A stretch of 64,000 nt of DNA, from positions 1,364,001-1,428,000 of the forward strand of contig CAKJVC010000068.1 in NCBI GenBank assembly GCA_918026815.1, written 5' to 3'. Source of the stretch: Chalara sp. BL73 (lineage: Eukaryota; Ascomycota; Leotiomycetes; Helotiales). A program made the position numbers and the translations under genes. Below, piece after piece: positions 59,591-64,000 of the stretch; position 1 is the first letter of the stretch; each line of letters starts with the position of its first letter. The notes beneath the pieces were generated by a model. The model ran no database searches and was not told the origin of the DNA. It saw nothing but the letters and a program-made list of their open reading frames with translations.

Positions 59591-61608
59591 GGGCTGATGT
59601 TCAAAGTCCTAGTGACGGTATCTACTACCGACTTCCACCAGAGCCAGAGACAGAGCACTCTATTTATTGGCAGTCGCCGCTGTAATCCTGATCACGAACG
59701 TTCTAAACAGTATCAGAAATCCTCAAGCTGAAGAGAGTCGTTTTCCATTCTCCGCTGCCTCCGACATACGTATCCCAAAAGCTACGCTCACCTCTTCGAA
59801 TATTGCCTGCTACATAATTAAACAGCATACAAGCTAGGATATCGGTTGTCAAGCATTCTCCATGCCGAATCACGACTTCCTCGCTGACATGCTTGCAGGC
59901 TGGGGAATTATCACTTCCGACAGCCAAGCCAAACTGACATGACTTTGGAAGAGTTTACCAGAGCCTATAATGAGCATACCTGGACGGATGCACCGGTAAC
60001 GCTTCCCTCACTTACTTTTTGAGTATGAGCTTTGAATCGACTTTCCAAGGGTCGAATCCCGCAAATATTCGTTGAAAGAAGCAACCGTAACCCATCATTA
60101 TTTTGGGGGCTTTTATCCCAAGCCCTTAGTTGCGCATTTGCTCATAAAACTTTAGAACTAGACTACAGGAGCTAAAACTTAGGATATTATTAGCATATTC
60201 AGTTGCTAATGTTTCGTAGTCATGGAAAGCGATTCTCGAGGCTAAGCTCAACGAACATATGCTTGCATGAAGATAAAGGCTTAAGGAAGAAGCATTGAAA
60301 GCGAAGGAAACGAAAATGGAAAAGAAAGCATCACCAATATCGCGTTATCAGGTGTTGGCCAGCTCGAACAAACCCATGAGGGCCATCACATGAGATCTAA
60401 GAACCCCTGACCTGCATTTGCCATAGGGATATTGCTCACATGTAAAGCTGGGAACTTCTCGGTATGCCTCTACCAGAGGGGCATCCTGAACTCATACCAG
60501 AGCTGAAGCGTGAAGAGCTGTCTGACGAGAGAAAGACGGATGCGTGAAGGAAGAGCTCACTCGTAGGCTGCAGAAAAGAGTCAGGCTGGTGAGATTCGAG
60601 CATTCGAGTCACCCCTAGTACGTAATGTTATTGTAGGATTTTTTAAGGGAATGCCTAGCAGTTGGCCAATTCGAAAACATGCTTCTCGCCATCCTTTGCT
60701 GAATTTGACTTTAAAATTCATGCCAGACGCGAGACGCCTTCGTCATTAGTATTTGAGACCTGTGCTACTTGTCTCATCAGTCCTTTTGAAAGAGCATACT
60801 TTATGTCTGTTCTTGTGATTTTCCTTGTAAGGGAAACACTTTGTGCCGGCTCTTTCCATGTGTCTCTGTTGTTTTAACACAAAGTATAATAGGCACATGA
60901 GTATGAAGAAGTACAGATGTTATGTGTTGCTTCATGCTGCGGAAGTTCTATAAGAATTCAACTTGGATTTCGACTTTTTTCCTCGCGTTGACATCACTTT
61001 CAAGGACCCCTTTTTGATGGAGGCTTGTACCCATTTGGGGCAATTCAACCTGGAACGTTTCAAACAAAGTGTTCATCTCAACAACAATGCCACCACACCA
61101 CAAACCAATCATCCCGAGACTTAATCCGCATTTTAGAAGCCCCTCAGCCATTCCATTCTTGCGAAGGGTAGCGGAAGCCAAGCCAGATACAACCGACAGC
61201 CCCCGGCACTTCTTTGGCTGCAGTCCACCAATATACGCAGGCTGTTACTAGCTTCCCCACATTCCACTTCTCCAATGCAACGGTTCCCTTCAGCCGCCGG
61301 GAGCGAACTTAGATCTTAAAAGAGCTTCATCCCAGCCAAGCCGGAGACCCTGAATATATTGAAATAGTTTCATACTTTGATTGGTGGGACCTGCCAATAC
61401 TCCGTACTTTCTTTTGGCCATTTCTTAATTACCGATGGCTCGGGACAAAAAGTCACGAACCCCCTCAGGCTCTTCTAATGGCCCTCTCCTCTCACTTTGC
61501 CTTCTTGCTATACCTAGGCAGTCCTAGGTAGTTGCGTGCATTTTTTGCATTCTTCTTTTTTTGTGAGCAAAATAGGAGTCTACAAGTTTTTCATAGTAGC
61601 AAATAGTC
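59591..61608. other. Gene-free stretch of 2 kb
   Basis: No ORF with motifs. The last 150 bp before 61609 are CT-rich and contain the likely promoter and 5' UTR of the acetylesterase gene. Short ORFs at 60662-60877 (plus) and 60948-61181 (minus) are unsupported. Confidence 0.5.
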
Positions 61609-62422
61609 ATGAAGTCAACCAATCTCTCTCTTATTGCAGCTTTGGCTGCCCTCACGCTGGCAGCTCCCAAAGTCTACCTTGCAGGTGACAGCACGATGGC
61701 CAAAGCAAGTGCAGGTTCAGGCATAGAAGGTAGTTCTGTTCCCATTCAGCTTTAGAACCAGACTGAAACCTCTAGGCTGGGGCGTTTACCTCCCATACTC
61801 CCTGACGGGCGTGACCGTAATCAACAATGCCATTGGAGGGCGTTCAGCACGCTCCTACACCGACGAGGGACGTTTCAACACACTCATCAATGCTGTAGTA
61901 GCAGGCGACTACGTGGTCATCGAATTCGGGCACAACGACGGCGGCTCCCTATCCCCAGTGGACAACGGCCGCTCCGCATGCGTCGGCGCCGGCTCCGAAA
62001 CCTGCGTCTCAGCCTCCGGCGCGATCGTGCAGACATATCCAACCTACCTGACCAACGCCGCCAAAGCCCTGGTCGCGAAGGGCGCCCGAGTCATCATCTC
62101 CTCTCCCACCCCTAACAACGTCTGCGAGGGAACCACCTGCACCTATACCCCGTCCCGATTCACCGGCTACTGCAGGATCGTGGTCAGCAACACGGGCAGC
62201 AGCGCGAATTTCGTGGATCACGGCCAGTATGTTGCCAATGAGTATATCCGGCTGGGGAAGACCACTGTGGATAAGTACTATCCGAATGATCATACGCATA
62301 CGAGCCCAGCCGGCGCGGAGGTGGTGGCGAAGCAGTTTGTCAAGGGGTTGCTTTGTGGAGGGAGCCCGTTGGCGGCATATGTGAAGAATGGTACCAGTAG
62401 CATCCCAGGGAACTGCGTTTGA
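61609..62422 (+). CDS. Secreted rhamnogalacturonan acetylesterase (CE12/SGNH hydrolase)
   Basis: Two exons, 61609-61729 and 61776-62422, with a 46-bp intron; 255 aa. The signal peptide is MKSTNLSLIAALAALTLAA. SGNH blocks are all present: GDST with Ser28, NNAIGGRSARSY (Gly), EFGHNDGG (Asn) and a C-terminal DHTHTSPAGAEVVAKQFV with the catalytic Asp-His. The enzyme removes acetyl groups from the rhamnogalacturonan backbone of pectin and thereby helps other pectinases; it belongs functionally with the GH78 rhamnosidase at the left end of the window. Third-position GC is high compared with nearby intergenic DNA, as expected of a well-expressed secreted enzyme. Confidence 0.93.
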
Positions 62423-62921
62423 GGGAGGATGGTTGGATGTGATGCGGGCTACCTGCAAGGGGAAGGGGGGGTGGGTGTATATAGTTCTGTTGTATATATT
62501 GGGAATGAAGTGTATATACTCGAGATGTCCTTTAAAATAACTCTACCACTGCAGGATGTTGAGTATAAAACTGACCCTGTGCGCATGTAGCCTGGTTGGT
62601 TTCACAAATCCGGTTTGCGAAAGGGGTTTGCTCGCTTAAGGATCACGGAAAACATAGAAGGTCAATCAAGAAGGATAAACATGATTCATGGTATCTCTAC
62701 TACATAATCAAGGCTTATTGGAGAAAGTCAATAATGCCACCAAGTCTCATCCCTATGTCATATCCCACCCAATAAGTGAGGCAATCAAGGTCGTACCATC
62801 GACGCCCTAAACTCCAAGCTTCCAATTACGTATACATCATCATAAGTGTAGCTGACTCATCACAAGTTGAGCTGCTCAATACCATCACAAAAAAACACAC
62901 ACATAAACTCATCATAAAGCC
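62423..62921. other. Convergent intergenic region
   Basis: Between the acetylesterase gene (plus) and the kinetochore gene (minus). No gene supported. Confidence 0.5.
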
Positions 62922-64000
62922 TTACTTTCTTCCTCGTGCGAGAAGTTTCTCTCCTAACTCCGCAATAGCAGCTCCCCATGATACCTTAGTCTGTTGAGTC
63001 TTCTCTTTGACGTTGTCGCCGCATCGATTGAGAAGAAACTCACGCATCTTGGGCTCGTTGAATCTCTCACCGTATACTACAGTGGCTCTGGGCGAGATCT
63101 CGATATCGATTCCATCTTCCCCACTCTGGCATGTCAGGTCGAAAACAACCTCTACCTTCGTGGATAGAGGCGCGATTAACAAGTTCGACCTGATCATGAT
63201 GGAGTTATCGGAAGTCTTCGAAACGTCAGTTAGGCAGCTGACGTTGAGAAGGCGGATGTCATCGTGGACTGCGCTCGCCTTATCCCAAGCAACACTCACA
63301 GCCCGCAACAGATCTTTGATTGGTGTTTGCGCTTGATCCAAACCTCGAATATGATCCCGAATGTTCTGTAAGAGGAAATCCCTGTCAGGGGTCATGGGAA
63401 GGGGATTTAGCTCTCGGTTGGCCGCGATGAACCAAAGATCGATACGTGAGCTCGGCAGTTGTTGTTTTGATTTTGAAGCGGCTGAGTGGAAGGATGCCGC
63501 ATCGAAGACAAGCTCAATCTCCTTGCGGTAGGTCATTGAGGTAGTGGTTCCAGAAACTCCTGTTATCATCCAGCCGTGTCGCTGCTCCAATGTGTCGACT
63601 TTAGCTACGCAATATTAGTTGATGATATTACGTATAGGCAGATATTGCATACCTTTCAGAGCACTGATCTCATTGGAGCTCCAGCCTCGGCACTCTTCTC
63701 TAATCTTCTCCGCCTCTCGAATTTCTTCCAAACACACCTCGCGTCTTCCGGTCCCAGCAGCTATTTCCGCTTCCTTACCCTGTAGTTGCTTCTGCATATC
63801 AGCAATTAGCTGCCTCTTCGCTTCGATATCAACATCGACGGCTATGAGGCGCTGACGAGCGTTGCTTAACTCTTCTTGATCACAGCTAGCAAGCTCTTCA
63901 GCTGCAAGGCGCAAGTCCTGTTCTTCAATCGATAGTTGCTCGCCTTGTTGAATCAGCCGTGGAACAACTGAGTCGAGTAGCTTTAGTTGGCGATCAAGCC
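62922..64000 (-). CDS. spc7: Spc7/Spc105/KNL1 kinetochore protein (3' part, runs off the window)
   Basis: C-terminal part of the KNL1-family scaffold of the outer kinetochore. Exons in view are 64000-63653 (open at the edge) and 63604-62922, with a 48-bp intron 63605-63652. The first holds a long coiled coil (QLKLLDSVVPRLIQQGEQLS..., ending AEKIREECRGWSSNEISALK). The second starts VDTLEQRHGWMITGVSGTTTSMTYRKEIELVFD and contains the tandem RWD region that binds the Mis12 complex. ECRGWSxxE and GW.I.GVSGT..SMTY are strong family markers. The N-terminal half with the MELT and PP1-docking motifs is outside the window. The protein recruits spindle-checkpoint factors and links microtubules to the kinetochore. 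Confidence 0.92.

Noticed and set aside
60040..60065. T-arm-like GGGTCGAATCCC suggesting a tRNA
   Set aside because: The loop is one base short and no matching acceptor, D or anticodon arms can be folded around it.
1..64000. CRISPR arrays, rRNA genes, bacterial operons
   Set aside because: No spaced direct repeats or rRNA-like blocks were seen, and the intron-rich genes show the DNA is fungal nuclear.

Overview
The window looks like nuclear DNA of a filamentous ascomycete (Pezizomycotina). Genes are mostly single, with own promoters, on both strands, and are interrupted by short introns (mostly 45-60 bp) with GTRNGT-type donors, TACTAAC/CTAAC-like branch sites and AG acceptors. The content is typical of such fungi: a Ral2-like kelch protein, the Ric8 exchange factor, the Spc7/KNL1 kinetochore protein, an Adp1-like ABC transporter, a ZZ-finger protein, 2EXR and DUF7918 family members and secreted plant-cell-wall enzymes. 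A Leotiomycete is my best guess, by impression only. Exon structures were worked out by hand from splice signals, reading phase and family similarity; each spliced model closes in frame. Spans are genomic and exons are listed in the evidence.

Layout. 1-6200: 5' part of a secreted alpha-L-rhamnosidase (minus), a ZZ-finger protein (plus), a DUF423 membrane protein and an HSL-type esterase (both minus). 6440-14240: a head-to-tail tandem duplication, about 3.9 kb per unit. Each unit carries a six-exon Fe(II)/2-oxoglutarate oxygenase-like gene (958 and 957 aa), its promoter and its flanks. 14240-16800: gene-poor, with a protein kinase remnant. 16800-22364: a class I aminotransferase (minus) divergent from an ADP1-like ABCG transporter (plus). 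22805-26573: an eight-exon gene of unknown family with an HExxH motif, divergent from a small membrane protein gene. 28559-34936: a secreted GH16 glucanase-like enzyme, a PAF-acetylhydrolase-like esterase and a secreted endonuclease/exonuclease/phosphatase-family enzyme. 35460-41120: a disrupted 2EXR gene, a zinc alcohol dehydrogenase, a charged hypothetical protein and a doubtful Ser/Thr/Pro-rich ORF. 41519-47063: the kelch/BTB protein and a 1-Cys peroxiredoxin. 48525-55088: an MFS transporter, a broken cytochrome P450 and an SRPK-like kinase. 56170-64000: Ric8, a DUF7918 gene with an in-frame stop, a rhamnogalacturonan acetylesterase and the 3' part of Spc7/KNL1.

Functionally this is a mosaic, not one pathway. 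Conserved cell-biology genes (Ral2-like, Ric8, Spc7, peroxiredoxin) alternate with accessory genes for plant-polysaccharide attack (GH78, GH16, CE12), transport (ABCG, MFS) and small-molecule or lipid chemistry (esterases, ADH, aminotransferase, P450). Several accessory genes are decaying: the P450, the kinase fragment, DUF7918 and 2EXR. The least explained items are the duplicated oxygenase pair with its shared promoter block and the HExxH protein at 22805-25474. I found no CRISPR array, rRNA, convincing tRNA, transposase or biosynthetic core enzyme.
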